NCBI GenBank assembly: GCA_900769615.1
Contig: CAAGHH010000011.1
Location: forward strand, 1 to 64,000
DNA: 64,000 bases
Direction of reading: 5' to 3'
DNA from: Selenomonadales bacterium
Lineage (GTDB): Bacteria > Bacillota > Negativicutes > Selenomonadales > Selenomonadaceae
Numbering within the stretch: the first letter of the stretch is position 1; each line of letters opens with the position of its first letter. Under the pieces are notes generated by a model. It was not told where the DNA came from. It searched no databases and saw only the letters and a program-made list of their open reading frames with translations. Of the stretch, positions 32,722 through 43,300 are shown piece after piece. A program made the translations under genes and the position numbers.

Positions 32722-33582
32722 ATGGTTGTAGTAAAAGGTAATGCCAAAATAAATCTGACTTTGGATATTTTAGGAAAACGCCATGATGGTTATCATGAAG
32801 TGGCTATGGTTATGCAGGCAATAGAATTACATGATACCCTGGAATTAACGAAAACGGCTGGCGAAATAAAATTGGCTATTGATGTACCGGGATTAGAAGC
32901 TGATGCTAGCAATCTTGCTTGGCGGGCGGCAGCGCTGATAATAAAAGAAGGTAATATAAAAGGTGGTGTCAGCATAAAGCTTACCAAGCGTATACCTATT
33001 GCGGCGGGGTTAGCTGGGGGCAGTGCTGATGCTGCGGCCGTACTAAAAGGTATGAATGAGCTTTATGAATTGAATTTGGATGCTGATAAATTATGTGAAC
33101 TTGGCGCCAAGCTTGGTTCAGATATACCATTTTGTTTGTCAGGCGGTACGATGCTGGCCGAAGGCCGGGGCGAAGTATTGAAACGGTTGCCGGATTTTCC
33201 TGAGACCTGGGTTGTTTTAGCTAAGCCGCCGATTGCGGTTTCAACGGCTTGGGCATATAAAAATTATGATGCACAAGGCGCGGACAAGCATCCGGATAAT
33301 AACAAGATTCAGCAAGAAATTGCTCAGCATAACCGAAAAGGAGCGGCTGACTTGTTGTGTAATGTCCTTGAAAGTGTTACTATTAAAAAGTATGATGTCA
33401 TTTCACGCTACAAGAAAATGATGCTGGAGCAAGGTGCGATAGCAAGCATGATGTCTGGCAGCGGACCAACTGTTTTTGGCTTAACCGATGATCAACAGAC
33501 TGCGGAAAAAATTGCTGAATATTTGCGCACTGCTACTGATGCGGCTGTATTTGTTACTCGTACAATAAAACAGGCGCAATAA
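32722..33582 (+). CDS. ispE: 4-diphosphocytidyl-2-C-methyl-D-erythritol kinase
   Basis: GHMP-family kinase of the non-mevalonate isoprenoid pathway, phosphorylating CDP-methylerythritol. The 286-residue protein starts VKGNAKINLTLDILGKRHDGYHE, the usual IspE opening. The ATP loop is IPIAAGLAGGSADAAAVL, and MSGSGPTVFG lies near the C-terminus. AGGAGG precedes the ATG at 32722. The - strand pseudo-ATPase gene diverges from it across a 130-base gap. It is followed by the GntR regulator and glmU, forming a probable transcript. Confidence 0.96.
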   Translation: MVVVKGNAKINLTLDILGKRHDGYHEVAMVMQAIELHDTLELTKTAGEIKLAIDVPGLEADASNLAWRAAALIIKEGNIKGGVSIKLTKRIPIAAGLAGGSADAAAVLKGMNELYELNLDADKLCELGAKLGSDIPFCLSGGTMLAEGRGEVLKRLPDFPETWVVLAKPPIAVSTAWAYKNYDAQGADKHPDNNKIQQEIAQHNRKGAADLLCNVLESVTIKKYDVISRYKKMMLEQGAIASMMSGSGPTVFGLTDDQQTAEKIAEYLRTATDAAVFVTRTIKQAQ

Positions 33583-33617
33583 CAACAACCTAATATCGAG
33601 AATTGAGGTAAAACTAA

Positions 33618-34346
33618 ATGGAAAACAGATTGGCTCCTATAAAACTGGATAGCTATCAGCCGTTAAGAGAAGTAGTTTGCGAGTCACTGCGTGAAGCTAT
33701 TCGCAATGGGGTACTAAAACCGGGCGAAAGAATAATGGAGATTCAATTAGCCGAAGAGCTTGGTGTTAGCCGGACGCCAGTCAGGGAAGCTATTCGCAAA
33801 TTGGAATTGGAAGGCTATGTTGTCATGATGCCGCGGCGGGGAACCTATGTCGCTAACATGTCGATACGCGACATCAATGAGATATTTGAAATTCGCACGG
33901 CTTTGGAATCACTGTCTAATGGTTTGGCGGCTGAACATATTACTGATGAAGAATTGGAGCATTTGCAGCGGTTATTGGTTATTATCGGCGGTTACATTAA
34001 AGATGGAAATATTGAAAAAATCGTTGAAACCGATATTGAATTTCATGACCTGATGTATCATGCTGCTCGCAATCAGCGTTTAGTGGGGATTATTTCTAAT
34101 TTGCGTGATCAGCTGACGCGCTTCAGAACGCTTTCAATGTCTTATCCGGGACGTTTGGAGGCAACGCTTGATGAGCACAGGACAATAGTTGAAGCTATAG
34201 CTAATGGTGATCGCAAGGCTGCTAGCAAAGCAGCTGAGCAGCACATGGAAAATTCTGAAAAAACTTTGTTAAAAGCGATGGATGAAATAAAGAAGAAAAA
34301 TACCAAAGCTGGCAAAGGAAAAAAGAAAAAGGCTGCTGATAAATAA
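33618..34346 (+). CDS. GntR/FadR-family transcriptional regulator
   Basis: A 242-residue regulator. The winged helix-turn-helix is clear (LKPGERIMEIQLAEELGVSR then TPVREAIRKLELEGYV, residues 35-72). An FCD ligand-binding helical domain follows (NEIFEIRTALESLSNGLAAEH, DIEFHDLMYHAARNQRL, EHRTIVEAI), where Asp/His residues usually bind metal. A Lys-rich tail (KKKNTKAGKGKKKKAADK) ends the protein and is not part of the fold. The ligand is unknown. It lies between ispE and glmU, with 35 and 30 base gaps. Confidence 0.9.
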   Translation: MENRLAPIKLDSYQPLREVVCESLREAIRNGVLKPGERIMEIQLAEELGVSRTPVREAIRKLELEGYVVMMPRRGTYVANMSIRDINEIFEIRTALESLSNGLAAEHITDEELEHLQRLLVIIGGYIKDGNIEKIVETDIEFHDLMYHAARNQRLVGIISNLRDQLTRFRTLSMSYPGRLEATLDEHRTIVEAIANGDRKAASKAAEQHMENSEKTLLKAMDEIKKKNTKAGKGKKKKAADK

Positions 34347-34376
34347 TATAGCAGTGCTGATAAAGGAGAAATCATA

Positions 34377-35741
34377 ATGGCAAATTTAGTAACTGTAATC
34401 CTTGCAGCTGGCAAGGGAACGCGTATGAAATCAAAATTGCCCAAGGTTTTGCACAAGGCCGGCGGTAAGTCAATGGTACAGCATGTTATCGATGCGGCCA
34501 AGGCAGCTGGTGCTAAGCGCAATATCGTAGTAACCGGTTTTGGCGGAGATATGGTGCGGGCAGCTATCGGTGAGCAAGCTGAATTTGTTGAACAGAAAGA
34601 ACAGTTAGGAACCGGTCATGCGGTGTTACAGACAGCAGATTTGCTTAAGGACGAAAATGGTACGGTCATGGTTCTTTGTGGTGATACCCCGCTTTTGACT
34701 GGTGATCTATTAAAAAAACTTTATGATGAGCACGTGGCAGCTAAGGCTAAGGCTACGGTGCTTACCGCTATTATGCCGGATGCAACCGGTTATGGACGTA
34801 TTATCCGCAAGGCGGATGGTTCCGTAGAAAAAATTGTTGAACATAAGGACGCAACTGAAGCTGAGCGTCAGGTTAAGGAAGTAAATTCTGGTATTTACTG
34901 TTTTGCGGCTAAAGATTTATTTGTGGCATTAAAGCAGGTTACTAATGATAATGCGCAGGGTGAGTATTATTTGCCGGATGTGCTGGAAATTTTGCAAAAA
35001 CAGGGTAAAAAAATCTGGGCAGTAGCAGCTGATGATTATGAAGCAACGTTAGGCATTAATTCTAGATTGCAGCTTTCAGGTGCAGAAAAAATACTGCGCC
35101 GCCGCAAGAATGAAGAATTGATGGCAGCTGGTGTAACGATTATGGATCCAGCAACTACCTATATTGATGCTGATGTTAAAATTGGACGTGATACCGTCAT
35201 TTATCCCCAGACTTTCCTTGAGGGAAATACTGTAATTGGCGAGGAATGTGAAATCGGTCCAAGCGTACGCTTCCAAAATGTCAAAGCTGGTAATGGTGTT
35301 ACTGGACAATTTACCTATGCTCATGATTGTGAATTTGCCGATGGCGTTATTTTAGGTCAATTCACGCATGTTCGTCCGAATACATATTTAGCGGAAAAAG
35401 TTAAAATCGGTAACTTTGTTGAGGTTAAAAATTCTAATATCGGCAAGGGTTCCAAACTGCCGCATCTTTCCTATATCGGTGATACGGATATGGGGTCCGG
35501 TGTAAATATGGGCTGTGGCACTATTACGGTAAACTATGATGGCAAAACCAAATTCAGAACTACTATTGGTGATGATGCTTTTGTTGGCTGCAATTCCAAC
35601 CTGGTAGCGCCGGTTGAAGTAGAAAATGGTGCTTATATTGGGGCTGGTTCGACGATTACCAAGAAGGTTCCTGAAGGAACTTTAGCAATTGCTCGAGCAC
35701 GCCAAAAAAATATCGAAGGCTGGACAGATAAACGCAAATAA
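34377..35741 (+). CDS. glmU: bifunctional UDP-N-acetylglucosamine pyrophosphorylase / glucosamine-1-phosphate acetyltransferase
   Basis: A 454-residue enzyme making UDP-GlcNAc for peptidoglycan and lipopolysaccharide. The N-terminal uridylyltransferase motif LAAGKGTRMKSKLPKVLH is at about 9-26. A left-handed beta-helix acetyltransferase of hexapeptide repeats fills the C-terminal half, including GNFVEVKNSNIGKGSKLPHLSYIGD and NYDGKTKFRTTIGDDAFVG-type turns. AAAGGAG precedes the ATG. The prs gene follows after 118 bases, a common glmU-prs pairing. Confidence 0.97.
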   Translation: MANLVTVILAAGKGTRMKSKLPKVLHKAGGKSMVQHVIDAAKAAGAKRNIVVTGFGGDMVRAAIGEQAEFVEQKEQLGTGHAVLQTADLLKDENGTVMVLCGDTPLLTGDLLKKLYDEHVAAKAKATVLTAIMPDATGYGRIIRKADGSVEKIVEHKDATEAERQVKEVNSGIYCFAAKDLFVALKQVTNDNAQGEYYLPDVLEILQKQGKKIWAVAADDYEATLGINSRLQLSGAEKILRRRKNEELMAAGVTIMDPATTYIDADVKIGRDTVIYPQTFLEGNTVIGEECEIGPSVRFQNVKAGNGVTGQFTYAHDCEFADGVILGQFTHVRPNTYLAEKVKIGNFVEVKNSNIGKGSKLPHLSYIGDTDMGSGVNMGCGTITVNYDGKTKFRTTIGDDAFVGCNSNLVAPVEVENGAYIGAGSTITKKVPEGTLAIARARQKNIEGWTDKRK

Positions 35742-35859
35742 TATGCGTTATTTTGTGGAAATGCTGGTTATTGCGTGCTATACTGTTTCATGTAAAGCGG
35801 TTTTTACCGTTTGCTGATAGGAAAGAATTTAGTAGAACGATTTGGAGGATTTTTACAAA

Positions 35860-36807
35860 ATGGCTTTAGACACTGGAAACTTATGCATCTTGACAGGAAA
35901 TGCTAACCCAGAACTGGCAAAAGAGATTGCCGATCATATTGGTGTAAATCTTTGTGATGCGTATGTCGGTCATTTCAACAATGGTGAGACTCAGGTTATG
36001 ATAAGCGAAAGTATTCGCGGCAAAGATATCTTTATCATTCAGCCGACGTCATATCCGGTTAACGACAATCTGATGGAGCTTTTAATCATGGCTGACGCTT
36101 GCAAACGTGCGTCGGCGCATAGCATAACGGCAGTAGTTCCTTATTATGCCTATGCTCGTCAGGATCGCAAGACGCGTGGCCGTGAGCCGATTTCAGCTAA
36201 GCTGGTAGCGAACCTCATGACAACGGCAGGTGTTACGAGAGTTGTAACTGTTGACCTCCATGCTGGTCAGATTCAGGGCTTCTTTGATATTCCGGTTGAT
36301 CATTTGGCAGCAGCTCCGGTTATTGCTAACTACTTCCGCACGCAGAAGCTTGATGATATCGTAGTAGTTTCGCCAGACCTTGGTGGTGTAACTAGAGCTC
36401 GTATTTTGGCTGATCATTTGCAGGCACCAATAGCTATCATCGAGAAACGTCGCCCAGCTCCAGGCTGTGCTGAGGTTATGAACCTTATTGGAGATGTAAC
36501 TGGCAAGACGGCTGTTATCATCGATGATATTGTTGATACGGCAGGTTCCCTTTGCGAAGGTGCTAAAGCTTTGGAAAAACGCGGCGCAAAGCGTATTTTT
36601 GCATCCTGTTCTCATGCTATTTTAAGTGATCCGGCAGTTCAGCGGATAAATGAATCCCCGATTGAGAAGCTGGTTATTACTAATACGATTCCATTGCCAC
36701 CGGAAAAAGAATCGGATAAGATTGTAACCCTTTCGATTGCTAATGCTATTGGTGATGTTATCATGCGTATTCAGAGCCATCGCTCAGTAAGTCAGCTGTT
36801 CCGTTAA
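35860..36807 (+). CDS. prs: ribose-phosphate pyrophosphokinase
   Basis: Makes PRPP from ribose-5-phosphate and ATP for purine, pyrimidine, His and Trp synthesis. The 315-residue protein shows YYAYARQDRKTRGREPISAK, VDLHAGQIQGFFDIPVDHL and the PRPP-binding loop IIDDIVDTAGSL. TTGGAGGA precedes the ATG at 35860. A TATACT at 35779 may serve a promoter in the 118-base gap, but its -35 is weak. A short CGGT/ACCG hairpin lies in the same gap. Confidence 0.97.
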   Translation: MALDTGNLCILTGNANPELAKEIADHIGVNLCDAYVGHFNNGETQVMISESIRGKDIFIIQPTSYPVNDNLMELLIMADACKRASAHSITAVVPYYAYARQDRKTRGREPISAKLVANLMTTAGVTRVVTVDLHAGQIQGFFDIPVDHLAAAPVIANYFRTQKLDDIVVVSPDLGGVTRARILADHLQAPIAIIEKRRPAPGCAEVMNLIGDVTGKTAVIIDDIVDTAGSLCEGAKALEKRGAKRIFASCSHAILSDPAVQRINESPIEKLVITNTIPLPPEKESDKIVTLSIANAIGDVIMRIQSHRSVSQLFR

Positions 36808-36830
36808 GAGAATAATTTTGACTCCCTCAT

Positions 36831-36852
36831 TTAAGTATGGGGGAGTTTTTTA
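36831..36852 (+). terminator. intrinsic terminator after prs
   Basis: ACTCCC pairs with GGGAGT (extended by G-rich flank) around a short AT-rich loop, followed by TTTTTTAG. Confidence 0.85.
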
Positions 36853-36894
36853 GTATAAAAAATCTATCGTAATATCGTCAACTTATTATTTGAT

Positions 36895-36923
36895 TTGCGT
36901 TAACAATATTAAGACGTTATAAT
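36895..36923 (+). promoter_or_regulatory. promoter of the ecf operon
   Basis: TTGCGT (36895-36900) and TATAAT (36918-36923) are 17 bases apart, about 35 bases before the first ecf gene. Confidence 0.65.
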
Positions 36924-36957
36924 TTAGTTTATGATTGGTGGAGAAAGGAAGATAGCG

Positions 36958-37800
36958 ATGTCGTTTATTGAATTTAAGGATCTGTCGCATGTCTATCATG
37001 CAGGAGAGGAAAATGAGCATCGTGCTTTGGCGCATATAACGTTTAATATTGAAGCTGGTGAATTTGTAGTTATTTTAGGTACGAATGGTTCAGGCAAATC
37101 AACTCTAGCAAAGCATATTAATGGTCTTTTGCTGCCGACTGCTGGCAAATGTCTGGTTAATGGGCTGGATACTAAAAATCCTGCGGAACTGTGGCAGATT
37201 CGCCAGCAGGCTGGCATGGTTTTTCAAAATCCTGACAATCAGTTAATTGCAGCATTAGTTGAAGATGATGTTGCTTTTGGTCCAGAAAATCTCGGCATGA
37301 CAACCAAAGAAATTCGCCAGCAGGTTGACGACGCTTTAAAAGCAGTTGGCATGGAAAAATTTAAGAATTTTGCCCCGCATCTGCTTTCAGGAGGACAAAA
37401 GCAGCGAGTTGCTATCGCTGGAGCATTAGCGATGAAAACCCGTTGTCTTATTTTAGATGAACCAACCGCTATGCTTGATCCCAAGGGACGCTTAGAGGTT
37501 ATGGATACTATAAAAAAATTGCATAAAGAGAGCGGGATAACGGTTATATTAATCACACATTTTATGGAAGAAGCAGTGGCAGCTGATAAAATGATAATAA
37601 TGAAAAATGGTCAGCTGGCGGCTATGGGAAAACCAAGGGAGCTTTTTGCTAAGGTTGAGTATATGAAGGAATTGGGACTAGCGGTACCATTGGCTTCGGA
37701 AGTTGGTTACAAGCTGCGTCAGCAGGAAATAGCTATTCCAGCTGATATTATGACTGACGATGAATTGGCTGCGGCTTTGGAGGCACGATATGGCAATTGA
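36958..37800 (+). CDS. ecfA1: energy-coupling factor transporter ATP-binding protein A1
   Basis: A 280-residue ABC ATPase of the group II ECF vitamin-uptake system. Walker A is GTNGSGKST at 41-49, the Q-loop is MVFQNPDNQL, the signature is LSGGQKQRVAIAGAL, and Walker B is CLILDEPTAMLDP. The C-terminal ECF extension is short and acidic. The ATG at 36958 follows AGAAAGG; an in-frame ATG at 36931 lies before that site. It overlaps ecfA2 by 11 bases. It would pair with EcfA2 and EcfT and exchangeable S-components encoded elsewhere. Confidence 0.95.
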   Translation: MSFIEFKDLSHVYHAGEENEHRALAHITFNIEAGEFVVILGTNGSGKSTLAKHINGLLLPTAGKCLVNGLDTKNPAELWQIRQQAGMVFQNPDNQLIAALVEDDVAFGPENLGMTTKEIRQQVDDALKAVGMEKFKNFAPHLLSGGQKQRVAIAGALAMKTRCLILDEPTAMLDPKGRLEVMDTIKKLHKESGITVILITHFMEEAVAADKMIIMKNGQLAAMGKPRELFAKVEYMKELGLAVPLASEVGYKLRQQEIAIPADIMTDDELAAALEARYGN

Positions 37801-38659
37801 ATTAAAAAATGTGAGTTATACTTATCTGCCACAAACCCCATTTGAACGGCAGGCTTTAAAAAATGTTAACCTCAGCATTGAGGAGGGAGTGCTTACCGCT
37901 ATTGCTGGGCATACTGGCTCTGGTAAATCAACACTATTGCAGCATTTAAATGGTTTGCTTGCACCAACACAAGGTGAGGTTTTAGTTGATGGTGTTAATT
38001 TGCAGGGAAAAACTAAACAAGAAAAACAGGCAGCTTTTAAAGCAAGACAGGCAGTCGGCATGGTATTTCAGTATGCGGAAAATCAACTATTTGAAGAAAC
38101 TGTGGCTGCTGATATAGCGTTTGGTCCGAAAAATCAAAAATTGACGGCTGCTGAAATTGATAAAAGGGTTCATGAAGCCATGGAGCTGGTGGGACTTGAT
38201 TATGATAAATTTGCCCCCAAAGTACCGTTTCAGCTAAGTGGTGGACAGATGCGCCGTGTGGCGATAGCTGGTGTACTAGCGTTGAAGCCAAAGTATCTGG
38301 TCCTTGATGAACCAGCAGCCGGTCTTGATCCGGCTGGCAAGGAGGCACTTATTGCGCAGATAAAAAATTTGCAGCAAAAAAATAATATGACGATTGTGCT
38401 GGTGTCACATAGTATGGAAGATATAGCTAGTTTAGCAGATTCAATAATAATAATGCATGATGGCAAGGTGCTTATTAAGGATAGTCCGCGGAAGGTATTT
38501 AACCAGACGGCGCTTTTAGCTAAGGCTGGCTTAAAACGGCCGCAGATAATGGATTTATTAGCTAAAATAAATGCAAGCGGTATAAAAGTCAATCAAGATG
38601 CCTTGACGATAAATGAAGGTATCAAAAATATATTGGAGGGGCTGCAACGTGTTAAGTAA
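37790..38659 (+). CDS. ecfA2: energy-coupling factor transporter ATP-binding protein A2
   Basis: A 289-residue ABC ATPase, partner of EcfA1. Walker A is GHTGSGKST at 40-48, Q-loop VGMVFQYAENQLFEE, signature LSGGQMRRVAIAGVL and Walker B YLVLDEPAAGLDP. The YAENQLF segment is characteristic of EcfA2. GGAGGCACG precedes the ATG inside the end of ecfA1. It overlaps ecfT by 11 bases. Confidence 0.95.
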   Translation: MAIELKNVSYTYLPQTPFERQALKNVNLSIEEGVLTAIAGHTGSGKSTLLQHLNGLLAPTQGEVLVDGVNLQGKTKQEKQAAFKARQAVGMVFQYAENQLFEETVAADIAFGPKNQKLTAAEIDKRVHEAMELVGLDYDKFAPKVPFQLSGGQMRRVAIAGVLALKPKYLVLDEPAAGLDPAGKEALIAQIKNLQQKNNMTIVLVSHSMEDIASLADSIIIMHDGKVLIKDSPRKVFNQTALLAKAGLKRPQIMDLLAKINASGIKVNQDALTINEGIKNILEGLQRVK

Positions 38660-39449
38660 TATAACGATAGGTCAGTACTTTCCGGGAAATTCATTTTTGC
38701 ATCGAATGGATCCGCGCGTAAAAATCGTCTTGCTGCTGCTGTTTTTAGTCGAAGTATTTGTATTTAATAGTGCGGCTTCGTATGGTGTGTTATCAGCAGT
38801 TACGCTTGCGGTAATGCTGTTATCCAAGGTACCAATAGGGATGATGCTGCGCTCCTTAAAGCCTTTATGGTGGATTATCGTATTTACTTTCATTATTCAT
38901 TTATTCAGTAATCCTGGGGAACCTATTTTAAAAATATGGTTGTTTACGATGACGTGGGAAGGTCTTTCGATGGGCTGCTTTATTTGTTTGCGGTTGGTGC
39001 TGCTGCTCATTATGAGTTCAATTTTGACTTTTACCACTAGTCCTTTGAAGCTTACAGATGCTATGGAAAGCTTGCTTTCACCATTTAAACGCTTGGGACT
39101 TCCGGCGCATGAATTAGCGATGATGATGACGATAGCTTTGCGGTTTGTGCCGACACTAATAGAGGAAACGGATAAAATAATGAAGGCTCAGGCTTCAAGA
39201 GGGGCTGATTTTACTACCGGAAGTGTCTTTAAACGTTTACAAAATATGGTGCCGGTGTTAGTGCCATTATTTTTATCAGCGTTTAGACGGGCAGATGATT
39301 TGGCTATGGCGATGGAGGCACGCTGCTATCGAGGCGGTCAAGGCCGGACGCATATGAAGGTATTGCATATAACCAATCTTGATTATTTAGTTATAGCTGT
39401 TTTTGTTATTTTGACGGCAGCTTTAGTGTCAATAAAATTTATTATTTAA
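38649..39449 (+). CDS. ecfT: energy-coupling factor transporter transmembrane protein EcfT
   Basis: A 266-residue membrane scaffold with about five to six segments. The cytoplasmic coupling helices carry the two family motifs, ASRGADF and EARCYRGG, which contact the ATPases. The N-terminus (GQYFPGNSFLHRMDPRVK) is typical. The start is GTG at 38649 with GGAGGGG upstream inside ecfA2. It is the third gene of the ecf module, and truA follows directly, the usual Firmicute order. Confidence 0.95.
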   Translation: MLSNITIGQYFPGNSFLHRMDPRVKIVLLLLFLVEVFVFNSAASYGVLSAVTLAVMLLSKVPIGMMLRSLKPLWWIIVFTFIIHLFSNPGEPILKIWLFTMTWEGLSMGCFICLRLVLLLIMSSILTFTTSPLKLTDAMESLLSPFKRLGLPAHELAMMMTIALRFVPTLIEETDKIMKAQASRGADFTTGSVFKRLQNMVPVLVPLFLSAFRRADDLAMAMEARCYRGGQGRTHMKVLHITNLDYLVIAVFVILTAALVSIKFII

Positions 39450-39463
39450 TGAGGAGCAAACAG

Positions 39464-40240
39464 ATGAGACCTGAGCATAAAGCTGAGATGAAGGCGAGAG
39501 CCCGTAATATAATATTGCAAGTAGCTTATGATGGCACGGATTATCATGGTTTTCAACGGCAAACGCCACCAGTTGTTGCCGTGCAAAATGTTTTGGAGGA
39601 AAAGCTGCAATTAGTGTTTGGTGATACGATTGAGCTGGCAGCAGCAGGGCGCACGGATGCTGGTGTACATGCTTATGGTCAGGTAGTTAATTTTTTTACT
39701 AATGGCAAAATACCAACCGACAGGATAGTTAGAGCGGTAAACAGTCTGTTGCCGGCTGATATCGTAGTGAAGTCGGCAATGGAAGGCGATAGCGATTTTA
39801 GTGCGCGGCATAGTGCCAAGGCCAAGACCTATTTGTATAGAGTTCAGCAAGGAAAGACGCCTAGCCCGTTTACTGACCGTTATACTTGGTATGTTAGAAG
39901 GCCGCTTAGGATTGAGCTTATGCAGGAGGCACTGGATATGATAAAAGGAACGCATGATTTTAGTGCTTTTCGGGCAGCTGGCGGCGCCCCAATGAGCCCC
40001 ATAAGGACTATGTATGATGCTAAAGTTGCAGCTAAACCAGATAATATGCTTGAGTTTACTATATATGGCAATGGTTTTTTATATCATATGGTGCGAAATA
40101 TCATTGGCACAGTTGTTAATGTGGGGTTAGGACGCATTTCGGTGGCAAGGTTTAAAGAAATAATGGCTAGCGGTGATCGTAATCAGGCTAGTGCTACCGC
40201 ACCAGCAGCTGGGTTGTATCTTTACCAGGTAGAATACTAG
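39464..40240 (+). CDS. truA: tRNA pseudouridine synthase A
   Basis: Isomerises uridines 38-40 of tRNA anticodon stems. The 258-residue protein contains AYDGTDYHGFQRQ near the start and AGRTDAGVHA with catalytic Asp65. HMVRNIIGTVVNVGLGR is in the C-terminal half. AGGAG lies about eight bases before the ATG at 39464; an ATG at 39449 overlaps the ecfT stop but lacks a site. Confidence 0.95.
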   Translation: MRPEHKAEMKARARNIILQVAYDGTDYHGFQRQTPPVVAVQNVLEEKLQLVFGDTIELAAAGRTDAGVHAYGQVVNFFTNGKIPTDRIVRAVNSLLPADIVVKSAMEGDSDFSARHSAKAKTYLYRVQQGKTPSPFTDRYTWYVRRPLRIELMQEALDMIKGTHDFSAFRAAGGAPMSPIRTMYDAKVAAKPDNMLEFTIYGNGFLYHMVRNIIGTVVNVGLGRISVARFKEIMASGDRNQASATAPAAGLYLYQVEY

Positions 40241-40277
40241 AACTTGCACCACTATGGTTAATGGGGTACAATATGAA

Positions 40278-40300
40278 AAGACCCTGTAAAATAGGGTCTT
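40278..40300. terminator. short hairpin between truA and the activase gene
   Basis: AAGACCCT and AGGGTCTT form a perfect 8-bp stem with a 7-base AT-rich loop. On the + strand only AATT follows, so termination is doubtful; it might act on the - strand or be an RNA-stability element. Confidence 0.35.
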
Positions 40301-40330
40301 AATTGGTATGCATTTTTGGGTGGTGAAAAT

Positions 40331-43300
40331 ATGAAATCCATTTTAAATGTAGGCATAGATGTTGGATCAACAACTATAAAATTAGTAGTTCTTGATCATG
40401 AAAAGAAAATTCTTTATAAAAATTATGCCAGACATTTTTCTGAAATTGGCAATGCATTGCAAGAAAATCTGACACATTTAAAAGCTATCGTTGGTGATCA
40501 GAAGTTTTCATTTGCGCTGACTGGTTCAGCTGGTATGGGGATTGCGCAGCGAATAGGACTTCCTTTTGTACAGGAAGTAATTGCTTGTGCGACGGCGGTT
40601 AAGGAGCTGATACCTAAGACCGATACCGTAGTTGAACTCGGTGGTGAGGATGCCAAAATAACTTATTTTGGTGATGCTCCCGAGCAGCGGATGAATGGGG
40701 TTTGCGCTGGTGGTACTGGTTCATTTATCGATCATATGGCATCGCTGTTATCAACTGATGCACCAGGCTTAAATGAGCTGGCAGCTAAAGGCAAGCAGAT
40801 ATATACGATAGCTTCCCGCTGTGGTGTCTTTGCTAAAACTGATATCCAAGCGCTGATGAATGACGGCGCGCAAAAAGCAGATATTGCGTTATCAATTTTT
40901 CAAGCGGTAGTAAATCAGACTATCGGCAATCTGGCGCAAGGACGGCCGATTAGTGGCAATGTAGCATTCTTAGGCGGACCATTGCACTTTTTGCCAGAAC
41001 TGCGTAAGCGTTTTATAGCGACCTTGAAGCTCGATGCTGAGCACGTAGTTGACGTAGCTTACGGCAATTATTTTGTTGCTATGGGAGCAGCTTTGGCCGA
41101 GGAAGCTGAAGTTATTGATGTTGCCAGATTAGCTGAAAGTATTGAAAGAGCCAAGGAAGCAGCTGCTAGTGAAACGCGGCAGGCTGATTTTACTTTGTTT
41201 GAAAATCCGGCTGATTATGAAGAATTCAAAAAGCGGCATGAAAAAGATAAGGTAAAACGAGGTGATTTTACCAATTATTCAGGTCCAGTGTATGTCGGTA
41301 TCGACGCTGGTTCGACGACTACGAAAATTGTTGCCATGGGCAAGGATAAGGAAGTCCTTTATACATCCTATGGCAGCAATCAGGGCTCACCTTTAAAGAC
41401 GGTCGTAGGCGAAATAAAGTCGCTTTATCAGGCGATGCCTGAGAATGCTTTTATAGCAGGAACTATGACTACCGGTTATGGCGAAGCTATTGTCAAAGCG
41501 GCTATTCATGCTGATGGTGGTGAAGTAGAGACATTTGCACACCTTAGGGCGGCACAGGAATTTTGTCCTGAGGTAACTTTCGTTTTAGATATTGGCGGTC
41601 AGGATATGAAGTGCTTCTTTGTTAAAGGCGGCACTATTGGCAATATAACGCTTAATGAAGCCTGCTCGGCTGGCTGCGGTTCGTTTATTCAAAATTTTGC
41701 GGAGGGCTTGCATCTGACAGCGGCAGAATTTGCGCAAAAAGCAGTTTCTTCGCAGGCACCGGTGGATTTGGGTACGCGTTGCACGGTATTTATGAATTCC
41801 AAGGTAAAACAGGCGCAAAAGGAAGGCGCAGCAGTCGCTGATATTTCGGCAGGCATTGCTTTTTCGGTTATAAAAAATGCGCTGTTTAAGGTAATGCAAT
41901 TAAAAGATGTGCGTGATTTAGGCGATCATATCGTGGTACAGGGGGGAACCTTCTACAATGATGCTGTTTTGCGCTGTATGGAAAAACTGTTGCATAAAGA
42001 TGTCGTAAGACCGGATATTGCCGGACTTATGGGAGCTTATGGCGCGGCAATTCTCGCTATGGAGAGCGGTACGGAAAAATCGTCAATATTATCGGCGGCA
42101 GAACTTAAAAAATTTGCCGTAACCACTAGTTCCTATCGTTGTAACGGTTGTGGCAATAAATGCCTGATTACGATGCAAAAATTCCCGGATGGTGGTAAGT
42201 ATTTTACTGGCAATCGTTGTGAACGAGGCGTGGGCGGCAAGAAAGTGACTAATGCTGAAACGCCAAATATTTATCAATACAAATATGAACGGCTTTTTAA
42301 ATATTATAAGCCGCTTAATCATCCCACCCGTGGCATGATAGGAATTCCACGGGTGCTCAATATGTATGAGGATTATCCATTTTGGTTTACATTCCTGTCA
42401 TTTTTAGGTTATCAGGTGGTATTATCTGGTAAATCAAGTGCTAAGATGTATTACAAGGGGATGGCAACAGTACCGTCTGATTCCTTATGTTATCCGGCTA
42501 AGCTGGCACATGGGCATATCATGGATTTAGTCGAAAAAGGTCTTACTAAAATATTTTATCCTTGCGCGCCATATAATATGGAAGATGACGTAAATAAATC
42601 AGATAATCATTTTAATTGTCCAATCGTAGCATCGTATGCCGAAAATATTCGTGGCAATATGGACGTTTTGCGTGACAAAAATATTGATTTTATTCAGCCA
42701 TTTTTGCCAATAAATGACAAAAAAAGGTTAATAGAGCGTTTGTATGAAGAGATGGGGCAAAAGGAAGCAATTTCCAAGCAGGAAATTGTTAATGCCGTTG
42801 AAGCAGCTTATGCTGAAATTGCCCGTTATCGGGAAGATGTACGTAATTTTGGTAAACAAATACTGGAACGTATCGAAAAAACAGGCGAGCAGGCGATAGT
42901 TTTAGCGGGACGTCCCTATCACATTGATCCTGAGATAAATCATGGTATACCGGAAATGATTCAATCGTATAAGCTGCCAGTTTTGTCAGAGGATGCGATT
43001 TATAATTTGCCAGTAAAGGCTGCTAAGCTTAGTATTGTTAATCAATGGAGTTATCATGCAAGGCTTTATCATGCGGCGCAATTTGTATCTGAGCATCCCA
43101 ATCTTACGCTTATTCAGTTCAGCTCATTTGGCTGCGGTCTTGATGCGCTCACAACCGGACAGGTCAAGGAAATATTAGAAAAACATCAGCGCGTTTATAC
43201 GATGATAAAGCTTGATGAAGTATCTAATTTAGGTGCGGCTCGTATTCGGCTGCGTTCACTGATGGCAGCACTGGCTAGACGTAAGCCTTTGCCATATCAG